Source: Symsagittifera roscoffensis (Eukaryota > Xenacoelomorpha > Acoela > Convolutidae). Taken from it: DNA of 64,000 bases. Position numbers and translations under genes: made by a program. Below the pieces are notes generated by a model. That model was not told the DNA's origin. It saw only the letters and a program-made list of their open reading frames with translations, and ran no database searches. Shown piece by piece: positions 18,481-31,687 of this stretch; within the stretch, counting starts at the first letter, position 1; the number at the start of each line of letters is the position of its first letter. The DNA lies in NCBI RefSeq assembly GCF_963678635.1, contig NC_087067.1, forward strand, positions 28,467,547 through 28,531,546. The letters are read 5' to 3'.

Positions 18481-19140
18481 CGCCTGCTAACATGCATTTA
18501 GTTTCTTTTGTAAATCTTTTTTTTGGGTACGCTTTTAGCAAAAATTTTACTTAAAATCAGGAAAACCCTTTAACGTTAAAAAAACTTGTACTATTTTATG
18601 TCTAATTTACATTTTTATTCAAATAATTTTAGTAGCTGATTTTGATGAAAAATTTATTTGTTCAAATGAGCTTCTGCCGCAATAAGTATGATACATCAAT
18701 TTCTGCAGATCAGTGTTCACTAACAATTGTTGAGATATCGAAATGTTCAAAAGCCCAGAAATTTGAGGTTGTAAAATGATGAGTATCTGAAATTGTTGAA
18801 ACTTACCGAATCTGAGTTGTATAATTTTGTGAATTGAATTCCTTGTTCTTTAATTTTTACCCAATAACCGTCCTGTTGCTTATAGCAGGAATGAAGTGCT
18901 TTGGTTTTGAATAAGTGGTGCAAAAACATCTGAAAGTGGTGGCTATTTTCCTTTCTCCTTCACTTGCCAATTTTTTCATTTTTTTTTGTTCCTATTCACC
19001 TATTGTTATGAAAACTGACATGATGTCTAATTAAACAAAGAAAAGACTATTTTTCAGTTTCTCAACCCTCTACTAAAATAGCAACTCACAGATTGGGCTT
19101 TTTTTCTCTCAAATTTCCCAAAAAATAATAATTTAATGAG
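18481..19140. other. AT-rich spacer without gene
   Basis: The sequence after the BEL/Pao remnant has no supported coding frame. It could contain the 3' end of that element, but no LTR boundary was recognised. Confidence 0.6.
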
Positions 19141-19149
19141 CCGCTCAAA

Positions 19150-22100
19150 TTTCCCAAAAAATAATGAGCGGCTTTAGAAATTTAAGTATGGAGACTAAAA
19201 ATATTGGTCATGACCTAAATATTCAGCATGCCAATTTTTATACCCGTCAGTTAACGCGAACAGCAAATTTTGCACGAATAAATTCACAGGTGGCGGAGGG
19301 GAGAGCCTACTTCTACATTCAAAACTTCTAGTTTCATAATTTTTGTGACTGCTGAACAGGTGATGTTTTGATGCAATGTACGGAGAACAAAGTTAGTCAG
19401 TGAAACGCAAAAACTTCAGAAAAAATGCAACACAATCAATTTTTCGAGTAACGCTCAATCAATAAGGATTACCGTCGCTCAATGCAGAAATACACGAACA
19501 ATTTATTTTTAGCAAGTGATCTCCTTTCCGCAACGACTGATTTCATAATACTTGTAGCGCAACAATGCAACTAAGTTATTTAACCTCCTATGGTGAGTAG
19601 GTTTTCTGCCTCCATGACCTCTTCCTAATTTTTGTCGCCATGAGTGCCAGGTTTTTTTTTTGTAAAAATTGTAACTTTTTTTAAATTCAGACTCTGACAC
19701 AGTTTGGGCACTTTCTAATTTTCACTTCATCTGTGCGGAATTTTTTTTGATTACAACGTCGGATTGTTATAAAATGGCATACGCACTAATTAAAACTGGA
19801 TAATTGTGTTCGGTCATCCCCAACAAAAAAAACTTAGTAAAGTCCTCAGTGCAACAAAATGTGATGCTCATGTGAGGTGTGGGTAAAGGTAAAAAGATCC
19901 AATTTTGGTTGTTCGGTTTTCTGCATTAAATCCAGAAGCAAAGTTTGATTTTTAAAAAAAAAATGTACGTTGTTTGTTTATTTAATTAAAATGATCTGAG
20001 ATTTTCAAGTTTCAACAATTCTCGTTCATTAACTACTTAAATTTTGATATAAGTTGACATCAATTTTTTCGAAAAAATCAGTGTTCATGCTCCGAACTAC
20101 GGAAAATGAGCAAATTTTTTGTGCTCTGGTCAGTTTTTTAATTGATTGTTAAATGGTTAAACTCACATGAGAAAGTTGAAGGAAACAGAGCTCTTACAAA
20201 CTTAAATATGAAGACCAAGAAATTTGGTTTTCACCGCAAAAACTAGCATTTAGTTTTTCATAGCAGTAAGATAATGCTAAAAATACTTTTGGGAAAACTT
20301 GGAGGTGGGAGAGTTGGTTATAAATAGCACATTCCCATATCTCAAATTTTCTAGTTTTTAATTGATTCATTGAATGAATTGATCCTTTTTAATTGTTTTG
20401 TATTGGTAAATGGGTGATCTTATAATATAAAGTACGTACAAAAATTGACTCCTGTGCAAATTTCATTGTAATACAACAACGTTGAAATAGGGGTTCAAGC
20501 TTGAAATTAAAATGTTTGTGAGGGGGAGTAGGAAAAAGCCAAAGTTGCATGTGTATTAAATAATTCATTTCCGATACTTTCGATCAATTTTGCGTTGAGA
20601 GTTGCTAATTCTTATTGGTTGAGCGTTGCTAAAAAGATTGATTGACTGTTGCAACTTCTTTTGAACTTTTTGCTTCATTTCCAAAACTTTTTTGCGTTCA
20701 CAAACTAACTAATTCGTTATGATAATAATTTAACCGTTCAGTTGATGCTTAAATCTGTTATTGGGCACCGTGTTCTCTTATGCATTAAATTTTTGGTTTA
20801 ACAAATCGCTTTGTTGAGTAACAAGTTGGAATCGCATAATTAGTCGCCATGTCATTTTCAATAATAATCAGACAATGCACATAAGTTTTTTTTGAAATCA
20901 AATCATGCAAGCATTCCCTCTTACATGATTTGATTTCAAAAAAAAATTATTTGCATTGTCTGATTATTATTGAAAGTGACATGAGGACTAATTAGGCGGT
21001 TCCAACTTGTTACTCAACAAAGCGAATTGTTACACCAAAAATTTAATGCATAAGAGAACACGGTGCCCAATAACAGATTCAAGCATCAATTGAACGGTTA
21101 AATTATTATCTTAACGAATTAGTTGGTTTGTGAACGCAAAAAAGTTTTGGAAATGAAGCAAAAAGTTCAAAAGAAGTTGCAACAGTCAATCAATCTTTTT
21201 AGCAACTCTCAACGCAAAATTGATCGAAAGTATCGGAAATGAATTATTTAATACACATGCAACTTTGGCTTTTTCCTACTCCCCCTCACAAACTTTTTAA
21301 TTTCAAGTTTGAACCCCTATTTCAACGTTGTTGTATTACAATGAAATTTGCACGGTTTTTGCATCGAAAAAAAAATTGCTGTACACATAGACCTATTGTA
21401 TTGAAAATTGACATGCGGGCTAATTAAACCATAAAATGTTTTTTTTTCACTTTCGCACCTCTCTCTTAAGATAGCAACAAACTGTTGTTTCAAAATTGGG
21501 CGTCTTTTCTTTTTTCTCAAGCCTCCCAAAAGCAGTAATTTAATGGTTTAACGATGGCTTTAGAACATTATATAAGGAGAACAAAGTTGTTGTTCTTAAG
21601 CTAGATAGTTTGCATATCAGTTTTTATAGCAATCGGACAATGCGAAAAAAAATTTGCCATAAGTTTTTTTTTAGCGCGGGGAGAGTAGAGCCTACTCCAA
21701 CATTTCAAATTTTCAATTTTTATAATTGTTTTAACTGCTGAAGGGGTGATTTTATAATGCAAAAAACGGAGTACAAAATTAGTCTGGGAAAAGCAAAAAT
21801 TTCATTAAAACAATGCAACACCGTCAATCTTTCGAGCAACGCTCGGTCAATAAGGATTGGTAACGCTCGGCGCAAAATTATACGAGGTAATTCTTCGGCA
21901 AGTGATCATCCTTGCGCGACGACTGAATTCTTATTACTTGCAGCTAAATTATTCCACAACCTATAATTATTAGCTTTCTGGCATCAATAGCCTCTCCTCA
22001 CTTTCTGTTGATTTAGTGCCCAGTTTTTAGAGAAAACAACAATTTTCAAAGTAAGAACAATCTCAAATAAATTTTGAGCAGTTTTTAACATCCACCTAAT

Positions 22101-23580
22101 TGGGCGTTTTTTTTTGCTTACAAGGTCCGATTGTTACAGAAATTACATGCGCACTAGCTAAGTCTTGACAAATGTGTTTGTTCACCATACTTAACCTAAG
22201 AAAACACCTCGTAACACCTAAATTGTGATGTTCATGTGAGTCGTAGTTTGTGGTAAAATGATCCAAGTTTGTTGATCAGGTATTCAGTGTTTATCTGAAA
22301 TAAAGTGGCGAAGAATTCTTAATACCACTTTTTACCGAAGTTCAGAAATTTTTTTCAATTTTTCGAAAGTTTTTAGATTTTTTTGTGTGTACTTTTAAAT
22401 TCGATATATATTTTCAAACTTCAGCAAATCCAGCTCTTTAACTATTTGGATTGCGATGTTACTTATTTGACAAACATGAATTGTTTGTGCTCTAAGCTTC
22501 GCAGTATGAGCAAATTTTTTGTGCTCGGCTCTGTTTTTATAATGGCAAAATGAGCAATTGGCATATTAATTTGGACTCAAAATTGAATATAATAAAATGT
22601 TTTCAGTTTTTCCGAATTCACAGTGTACTTTTAACCATTATTTCAAGGACAATTTTTAAAATGCTCGAGCCAACAGTGTTATTTAATCTCTAAACGCTCA
22701 TTTGTAAAAAAATAAAAAAAACTGAAGAATTGTCAAACGCAGATGCAAATGTTGAGGGAGACGGGGTTATTACAAGGTTAAGTATGATGACCAAAATTTT
22801 TCATGGCATCCGGATAGTGCGAAAAAAAATTTTCAACGAAAAAGTTTCCAGGTGGTGGGAGGGGAAAATAGCTGACCCTCTAAACTCATTTTTTCGTTTT
22901 TTTTTTGTAATTGTTTTTCATGTTCTTACTGCTGAAATGTTGATCCTTCAAGGTAAAGTACAAAAAGAAAATTATGCTAAAAACCAAGCCAAATTTCATT
23001 GTAATGTAACAACGATGAAATAGGTTTTTAAACTTGAAATTCATATTTGTCTGCAAGTGGAAAAAAGCCGAATTTGCATGCGGATTAAATAATCCTTAAC
23101 AAATTTTTTTGTGGTTATGTACAATTAATTGATAAAATAAATAAATCAATCGTATAGTTAATGCTTATATCTGCATCAATTTTATGGTGTAACAACTCGT
23201 TTTGTTGTGTAACAAGCCGCAATCGCCTAAGTAAGTTGTCCACATGTCAACTAAGTTACTTCACCACTTAGACTGATTAGCTTTTTGGTGTCAATGGCGT
23301 CTTCTTACTTTTTGTCGACTTAAGAGCCCAGTTTTTAGTAAAAACCATAATTTCAAACTAAGAACAATCTCGGATAAATTTTGAGAACTTGCTAATTTTT
23401 ATCACAACTGTGGTTTTATACGTCCGTTTATTACAAAAATTACATGCACACTAGCTAAGTCTTGACAAATGTGATTGTTCGTCGTACTTTACATAGGAGA
23501 ACACATCGTTACTACAAAAATGTGTTGCTCATGTGAAGTGTGGGAAAAGGTAAAAAGATCCAGTTTTGTTTTTTTTTAAG
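19150..23580. repeat. Cluster of four copies of an ~0.8-kb dispersed repeat
   Basis: Four diverged copies run in the same direction at about 19150-19930, 20150-20907, 21540-22270 and 22740-23580. Shared blocks in order: an AAGTATG-AGACCAA segment, GG(C)GGAGGGGAGAGCCTAC, CTGCTGAA-GGTGAT, TTTCATTGTAATACAACAACG, TTGCATG-GTATTAAATAATTC, AACAAGTTG-AATCGC, TTACATGCGCACTAGCTAAG and TGCTCATGTGA-GTGTGGG. No copy has a long frame, so this is a non-coding, possibly non-autonomous element. Copies differ by indels, and the second carries a palindrome. Confidence 0.8.
20456..21352. repeat. Large palindrome (inverted repeat)
   Basis: Left arm 20456-20907 and right arm about 20924-21352 are near-perfect reverse complements around a 16-bp centre. 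Matching ends include TTTCATTGTAATACAACAACG on the left and its complement near 21321. The left arm is part of the ~0.8-kb repeat family, so a repeat copy has been duplicated in inverted orientation. It could form a 430-bp hairpin. Confidence 0.93.
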
Positions 23581-25501
23581 ATTTTCAGCCTTATTCTTAA
23601 GATAAGTTGTGAGGAATTTGTCAACCAGCTACAGCTGGTTTGTTTTCTTTGAACATTGATAACTATTTTTCTTGCGACTATTTTTCTTGCGAGTTTCAAA
23701 AACTCAAAAAATAACTCTTCATTTGAAAATGAAAGTTCAAGAATAATTCGACTAACGAAAAAATGCAACTTTAGATTCTTGCATTTGTTAAGTTTTCACA
23801 AATCTAAGCAAACTCTAAATGTTGATCAAGTGGAAATACCCTATTGAAATATAATTCAACCTATCAATTTTCCGCAAAATAACTAAGACACAACTATAAT
23901 TTATATTGTGCGTTATTAGACGTTGAAATTTAAGAAAACCTTCGAATTTTTTATTCTGGAAACAGTCCCCATAGATTAAGTGATTCCAAAGTTTGAAAAT
24001 TAAGTAAAACAGTTTTTTAAAGATTGAAATTTTTCACAAAAACTAATGCTTATCATCTTAGAACGATTGCGCTACTGACTAAAATTTGAGATTGGTATCA
24101 ATTACGCCGATATTCAGAAACACAAAAATTTTTTAAAAAAGTCCCAGTCTACTGGCCAAATTATCACAGAAAAAATCGGAAACTTTTCTACATTTATCAT
24201 TCCTCTATGAATAAACTAAGAATTTTCAAAAGATAAAACTTAAAATTTTTTGCTGCAAACGTGTATTTGAAACAAGGAAAAATGTTTTCTTTGGTTAGAT
24301 TTGGCAGCTTCTGCAGAAATCAGAATTATAATTGTTTGAGACTATTAGAAACTGTTTCAGACTATTACTCTCATTTCCTCTGCATAGAAACCAATAGAAA
24401 TTATAAATGAAAAATTCTACTTTGAATGAATTCATGAAAATTTTTCAACCCTCGGTTGATTGGTATTGCTGAATAAACTTTTTGCTATGTAATTTTTCAA
24501 AATTTCTGATTAATTAAAAAAGTTTGTATTACAAGTTTTTTCTATTTAGACGTACATTTGAAGCTGTAGCATAGGAGTTCAATTAGAAAATTTTAGATTT
24601 CCTATCATCAAATCATAATTAATCACATAATAATTGATTCAATTGGCAATCATCATTTCTTTTTTAATTGAACAAATTGCCCAAAATTTCTTTTAATTAG
24701 GTTTTTTAAATTGTTTAAAAGAGTTACTATTTTAATTACAATCTAACAAAACATTTTTGATTATCACAAGTTAGCCTAATTGATTGCATAACTGTTATTG
24801 CAAATCAAGAGAAGGAGAGAAGATTGCAAAAAAGAGAGTATGAACAATACTTTTATGACTGATGTTGAATTGTTCACCAACCAACAACAAAGCGAAATAA
24901 AATCTCATGAAAACATTACAAACAAAAAAATCAGTTTGACACCTGTTTTGAAATTAATGTAGGTGCATAAAAATACCAAAATTAAAAAAAGTTTTTGCAA
25001 ATTTTTTTTTACTAGTTTAAACTATAACAGACGAAAAACACATTGAAATTCCAAGATTTTTCTCAAACATTGAAAAAGCATTATAAAAAAAACTATGTTC
25101 CATATATTTTGCCACATCTCCTTGGTATCAAATCAAAAACATCTATAGATAGGAAAAGCAAAATCATTAACTATGATTTGTTGGCTTTTCGAATTTTATA
25201 CATCTAGTCTTCACTCTGATATAAAGACTAAAACCCCATTAAAATTCATTAACTTGAATACTTGCATCTGATTGGTTTATATCAAACCGGTTGAATTTTT
25301 TTTCTGAAATATTGCTCCATTCTAGTATGTTGATACCGAGTTTGATCGAAACTGTTTTGTACAAAAAGCGCAATTCTTGTTGATTCAACTTTCAGTTCTA
25401 TCATTAGGAAGTGATTTTAATCTCATTTTATTTTACTTTAGAAAAAACAAGTCAAGAGGATTGTATATCTGTTTTCATTCGTTTTCTTTCATTTTTGAAA
25501 A
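23581..25501. other. AT-rich spacer without gene
   Basis: Long A and T runs and stops in all frames. A short tandem of a 15-bp unit (CTATTTTTCTTGCGA) occurs at 23663-23692. Nothing else is recognised. Confidence 0.65.
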
Positions 25502-25738
25502 ATGTGTGTGTTTCTAATGGGACTTTTAAATATTTCATTTGGTTTATTTTTTAAAATTATTTCTAATTTTGCTACAAATTTCTCATCTATTTCAACTGAA
25601 AAAAGCAAGAGTGTTGCATGTCTTGGATATGGCAGAGATTACGCATGTTTTAATGAACTAAAGCAATATAATCACAGATTCCTTTCAAAGTGTCCAAACT
25701 GTAGTTTTCATTGGCGAGGAACTGAAGTTCACGATTAG
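25502..25738 (+). CDS. Candidate small secreted Cys-containing protein
   Basis: A 78-codon frame with an ATG in good context (AAAAATG). Residues about 2-22 are strongly hydrophobic (VFLMGLLNISFGLFF), like a signal peptide or a membrane anchor. The rest is polar and has four Cys in two pairs: ACLGYGRDYACF and KCPNC. AATAAA hexamers follow at about 25845. No family is recognised, and a frame of this length can occur by chance, although the composition (codon mix, Cys pattern) stands out from the surrounding AT-rich DNA. It could also be an exon of a larger gene. Confidence 0.3.
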   Translation: MCVFLMGLLNISFGLFFKIISNFATNFSSISTEKSKSVACLGYGRDYACFNELKQYNHRFLSKCPNCSFHWRGTEVHD

Positions 25739-28156
25739 GAAGAAGCACTATCTTCCTGTTTACTCTTCTTATTGAAAAATTGATCACAAAATACGAGGTA
25801 GCCGACTTTCCTCACGCACCACGATAAGCCGTCTCTCTAAAAAGCAATAAAAGCAATAAAAGCTGTGTATATTGATTTGGTAGCACTGTAATAAAAGCAC
25901 TGTATCTTGATACAGAAGCTCTTTTGTGCAAAATTTTAGCTACAAAAGCGTCATATAATTTGCTGAGTGCATTTTTTGAACTACTCTAAGATAAATAATT
26001 TTAAACTTTCATATTTTTTCATATCATAAATTTTGAATTCTAAAATACTTGGGTAAATAAAAGTTCTGCTTGGTTTTTGATCAAAAATTGTACCTTCAGT
26101 AAAACGAGATTTAAAAAATTCTAAAATCTCAAATTTATCCAATCATATGAACTTTCTGTGACTTTTTCCATCATTTGTTGGATAAAATAAGAATAATAAA
26201 GAAATGATATTAGTATTTTTGCCTTTGAACCAAAAACAAATCCAAGATAATTATCAACTTTTAAATTTACAATAAGTACAGTTTCGCCGGGAAAATATCT
26301 TCTTAGTGATGCAGTTCATGCGCATATAGGTTTTTGGAACATACTCGGCGAGACCAATATCAATAAACTGCTATCAATGTAGAATTTACTTTCCGAAAAA
26401 TTATGCATTCAGCCAAAATCAGACAATCAGCTTTTAGCGTTTACACATTGATCTAAGAATTGGCATGAAACAAACTGAAGACCGATACTTTCAAATATTT
26501 GATTGTGCTTTTGTTAGCTTCATTTTTTTCCATAATATAGGTTTCAAGGAAACTTTCTTTTTCTTAAACCTGCTTTAGATCAGACCTATAATTTCTCAAT
26601 TTTCATCGTTAACATGTGCTTGTCTATAATGGATTTTGAAATCATCAACCAGCTCTAATTTCCTCACATTTTCTCATTCAAACAACTTTTTAAGAAAATA
26701 GTGACAAAAATTAAGCTAAAATTTTATTTTATGAAAATTTCGCACAAAAATTGGTAACAAAAAGTTGTGAAGTTTGTAGTTTTGCTAAAAACAAGTACAT
26801 TAGAAATTGAGTTAGATTTTTTTTTCTGTTCAATTGATAGAAATTTTATCATACTTTTTTTAAAGTCCTGGCTACTTTGGGTACAAGATGGGTTCAACTG
26901 AAAGATAAAAAATATAACACAAAACAAATTTGAACTGAAAGCATCATAAAAAATTGCAAAAAATTGTTTTGTGGGACAAAAGGCTGATTATGAACAGTCA
27001 AGTAGAGGTTATGGTAAGCTTGCTACCTAATTTTGAAACAATTTTTTTTTAAAGTTCTACTTATGGTTCAACAAGATCCATTACGTATTATGTATTATTT
27101 AAAACGGAATTTTACAAAAAGAGTATATTTCTACCAATTATGAAAAATGTTATTAGTTAAAAAATAGTTAGAAAATGTTTATGGTATTTTAGTAAAGATT
27201 TTGACTTTTTTGGAAACCTGCTTTGAAATTGAATTAGAAACTGGGCTTAAGTTTTCTTTTTTCTTTTTTAGTTTTAGTTAATCTTTGACAAAAATCAGAG
27301 GTAGAATATTATCAAAATCTTCATTTAAACAAATTTTTGCGAAAAAAAAACACTTGGATTTATGTTGTGAACTAAATTAAAAACAAGGGAGTGGAAGACT
27401 TATAAAGATTTTCTTAATCAACGTTTTGATAGTATGTTGATTAATGTTATTAAATTGTATTTGAGTGTCTCAAAAATGGCTATTTTTACAGTTTTTTGAG
27501 TACACGGAAGTTTCAGATACATTTCAGACAAGTTTCAGCATAGCTTTAGTCATTTTAAAAATAATTTTTGGTAGTTAAAACAAATATAAAAACCCAAGTT
27601 GGGCTGAAATGAGAACAAGTTTCATGGTAACCTTACTACTTTGTTAAAACGACAAAATAATGTTACGTTGTCTTACCATGATAATATTTTAAATACAGTT
27701 TTGGTTTCGTTTTAGACGTAGCATCTCCTAGACATTCATCATAATCACATAACGAGCCGCAAAATCGTTTTCCAAAGACTGGAGATGTCTGCAAAATTGC
27801 AAAAAGCTCAATTTTCTTGTCATTCTCTAACCATGACAAACAATTAAACCTTAGCTATTCTTTTCCCTTTCTTGAAAAATTACATACTGTTTACCTTATC
27901 TTTATACATTGCAAAGTCTTTAATCTATCTCGATACATAGACGAACCGAAAGACTTATCTTGATACATGGGAATCTTAACACATGGGCTTGAGGTCTTAT
28001 AGACAGGCAATTCTCAACAAAAATCAGTGAAGTAAATAATAAAAATAATGTTGCATAACATACATCAAAATCAAAGCAAGCAGCTTTCTGAAAAAAAAAC
28101 AGCCTCAGTTGAGCTTTGTGAATTGATCCTTACGGACGACAATTTCTTGTAGTTCT
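25739..28156. other. AT-rich spacer without gene
   Basis: Apart from a short AGCAATAAA direct repeat (about 25843-25861) I see nothing supported here on either strand. Confidence 0.6.
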
Positions 28157-28159
28157 CTA

Positions 28160-28330
28160 AATTAGAACATTTAGTCTCAGGTACACTCTTAAAAACGTGC
28201 ACATGTTTTCACAAGAGCAATGCTCACGTTTTTCGTATTTCAAATAGAAACACATGAAAACCACGAGAGTATTTGAACTCAAGTAAACGTTCATAAGTTT
28301 ATAACCTGTTTCAAAAATTATGATTTTTGC
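28160..28330. repeat. Diverged partial copy of the foldback repeat
   Basis: GTTTTCACAAGAGCAATGCTCACG and AACACATGAAAACCACGAGAGTA resemble segments of the foldback element at 29251-29800. Diverged and partial. Confidence 0.4.
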
Positions 28331-29250
28331 GTAGAAAAAGTAAAATAAAAAACAAGTTAACAAGTTGGCTGTCAAGTTAGCTGTCATTAATTTGGGTTTT
28401 GATCCACATCGGATCAAAGATAAAACCTCGACAAAATAATAATGTGGTTGAATCGGCAACTTAATTATTCTAACTACCTATCAGATAAATGATTGGAAAA
28501 AGTCATTCAACTGGAAATAGGTAAGTGTTGTACGAAATTCTCATGTAGTTCTGTTGGTCATTTTTCGGAACAATACGGAAAACTAAGGCCACATAAGGAG
28601 ACAAAATAACCAACTAGCAGTCATGACGATAGAAATAAAAAAACGCGAGGCAAGATATTGTTTTTTCAATTATTAGCGGGATCGATGCAGCTGAGAAACC
28701 CTCAAAAACGCATGCAATAATTGCAGTATCGCAGAAGTTCACTTTGACGATCAGTTTTGTTTCCCTATGTTTAAATCCCCCCTATATTTAATCATCTGCT
28801 CGTCCAACGATTTGACTGTTTCTCCTGTTTTTGTTTGGTAAATTTTCCTATCCCGCCAATTTTCAAGCTCATCAAACAAGAACATCTTTTCGATTTTTGT
28901 CCTTCGCCCTTTAAAATTGTGAGTTAATGTAATTTTTTTCATATTGATCTGAACAACTGATTGGAATGTAAAAACCTGTTTGAATTGTAAATGTTAATTT
29001 ATTTGATGTGAAAAAAATTGACAGCTTGTTTGTTCAGTTTAGTTTTTCATTGCACAAATTGAGATAATGTAGGAACTAGTGTGCTTAAAGAAATTGCGTG
29101 CACTCTTTTTTAATACAAACCAAAATAGTTCTTACAATTTCAAGCGTTTTCCAGACAAGATAAAGCGTTTTTCAGACAAAAATTCTAATAAAATCAGGTA
29201 AGCTATCGGCCAGAAAATCTATGGAATACTGAAAAAATCATGTAAGAATC
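28331..29250. other. AT-rich spacer without gene
   Basis: No supported gene; short open frames here look random. Confidence 0.55.
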
Positions 29251-29800
29251 ACATGAAAAATTGCGTGGACTTACTTGACACTAATTCTCGTGAAAAAGGA
29301 CCACGCGAACTACTTGAGTTTTCAGGTAAAACAGTTAAACTTAAAAGCAAATTTTTCAATTGTAACAACGAGAGCAATTGCATTGCTCACGTGTTTTTAC
29401 TTGATTTTTGTGTGAAATCGCTTGAAAAATTAAGTACTTTTCCAATAAAAAATTGAGTGTATTACGTGACACACAGTCTTCTGAAAAAGGATCACGACAG
29501 CTATTTGAATTTCCAAGTAAACACTTGAATTTTCAAGTGTTTTCATTGAAGTGTAACAACGAGAGCATTCCATAACTCACGAATTTTCATTTAAAGAAAG
29601 ACTTGAGTTTTCAAGTTTTTTTCACAAGAATAATTATGTGAAAATACCTGAGCAATGGAATGATCTCGTTGTTGCACTTGAATTAAAACACCTGTAAAAC
29701 TCAAGTGTCCTAAATGAAAATTCAAGTAGCTCTCGTGGTCCTTTTTCGCAAAATTTTGTCAAGTAAAAATACGCAATTTTTCAAATGAAAACACATGAAC
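29251..29800. repeat. Foldback/MITE-like element with internal direct repeats
   Basis: The left end ACATGAAAAATTGCG...GAAAAAGGACCAC (29251-29304) is the reverse complement of the right end (29735-29798), with some indels. Inside, GTAACAACGAGAGCA appears directly near 29360 and 29557 and inverted near 29670. No coding capacity. This fits a non-autonomous foldback transposon. Confidence 0.75.
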
Positions 29801-31687
29801 ATTTTTCAGAGGGTAAGCAAAGCTCGCAGCAGGCGAAATCAATGACCTTTAGCCAAAGCCGCAAAGTACTAGAAGTAGCAAAAAGCTAAATGAAATGCGC
29901 CTTTAACACTGTGTATTCATCGAAAAGAACAAAAACTTCGAATTAAATTGTTGGCAGAAGACAACAGCAACAGATTAATCGACGCTAACATCAGATAAGT
30001 TGAATTTGATCCTTTTTCAAAACGGCTGATGTTCTTGCCTGAGACAACATTTATCAAAAGCACAGCTGCTGATAACATTACGTCTTAAAATTTTGGTCAG
30101 CAAAAATCTAGTGCCCTGACCTCAAAATTGCTGGGGTCGTGTGAAATACAGCATTTTTCAGTATTTATTCAATTGACAATCACCTTACGTAACATAAGAA
30201 AAAATTGAGCAAATTCTTTCTGCGTTTTCCTACTCGCTAACTCCGCATCAACGTTCCCGAGTGTCAGCGCAGTGTTTTAATCTACCCCACAAGCGGAAAC
30301 TCCACGCTGCAACAGCTCTTTGATAGTGGTTTCTTGATGTTCCTCAAATGAAGCCATCGCCGCATCTTATCCTGAGATTTTTTTTCATACCGCAATAAGT
30401 GGCTAGTTAGAAAACCCCTTTTCAACCAACTTGACCTTTTATCTTTAACTGATAATGATGCTGACAGTTACTAACATAGCTTGCAATATATCAATATTGT
30501 AGAGGACAGTTTTGGTATCAAGATTAGTGCCCAATCAACAAACAAACTCCAGTTTTGATCAATCACATTTTCTCCGCAGCCAATTTTATCCGACATCAGA
30601 GCCCACTCCACAACCAAAACCAAACCTTGATGGAAAAAGTGCCTTGTTGATTAGTATTTCAAATATAGTTTCCAAATAAATTAATTGCCAATTTTGAGCC
30701 TTCAGTCTCGTCAAGCTCTGGTAGTTTATAGCTTCAAACAGATTTATCGGAAAACGTCTTGAGTTTTTGAAAATAATTCTGACATTGAGACAGTGAAGTG
30801 GCGTTAAAACTGCAATCGATTTTTCAAAACTGCATTTGAATTAACAGAAGAGCAATGCCGCATGAAAGGCCGTCAAAGAACACATGAAAGGCCGTCAAAA
30901 AGGCAAACGCCGTACTTCAATAAACTGTTTCATATTAGTTTAAGTTTGAAGGCCTATACTTTCAGCATAAAGTACTTTCAGCATTCAGTACGTTGTCCGA
31001 TAAATTTGATAAAAGCTATAATTTGATGCACATTCGCTATTCGATAGTGCCTGCAGCCATTCATGGATAAGCTATATGTTTTTCTTCGTTCACGCGGAAA
31101 GCTGAAAAAGAATTAGTTTCAATCTTCACTGGCTTAACTTTCTTGTCAGTATTCAAAACCAAGCACATTAAGGTTAAAGTTTTCTCAAACCTTTATGGCA
31201 ACAAAATCAGCTTTGAGTTAACTGACTATGTCAAACATAAATAAGGTGTGATTCAAAAAATTGATAGCGCCGAACTGCAACAAAATTATCCATGCTTGGC
31301 TCCAATGAAGCCAATAGACCAACACTACATTGACATAAAATTTTTATTTGGTCAATTTTTGCTCCACCTGATGAACACCCTGGATGTCCTAAAAACTAGT
31401 TATAACTAACTTATCATTATTTGCTGTTTGCTTTTAAATAGAATGGATATTGAAAGGTTCACTTCTTTCAAGAAGCGCTTTCGAATCAATTTGTTCTAAG
31501 TGTAGACTGGAAGACAGCAAACTGGCTTTCGCAGATCAAACCTTGGAACGAGTTACATTCCCACAGAACTTCATGGCAACTTGAGTCCCGTCCCACCACC
31601 GACGAAAAAGCGTATCTGCTTCTCTTATCGCCGCTCGTTCATATCGGTTACAGGTATTCTGTTAGCATGCTAAGAGCGACATAAAAA
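29801..31687. other. AT-rich spacer without gene
   Basis: No supported gene. A 17-bp direct repeat, CATGAAAGGCCGTCAAA, lies near 30850 and 30882. Confidence 0.55.
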
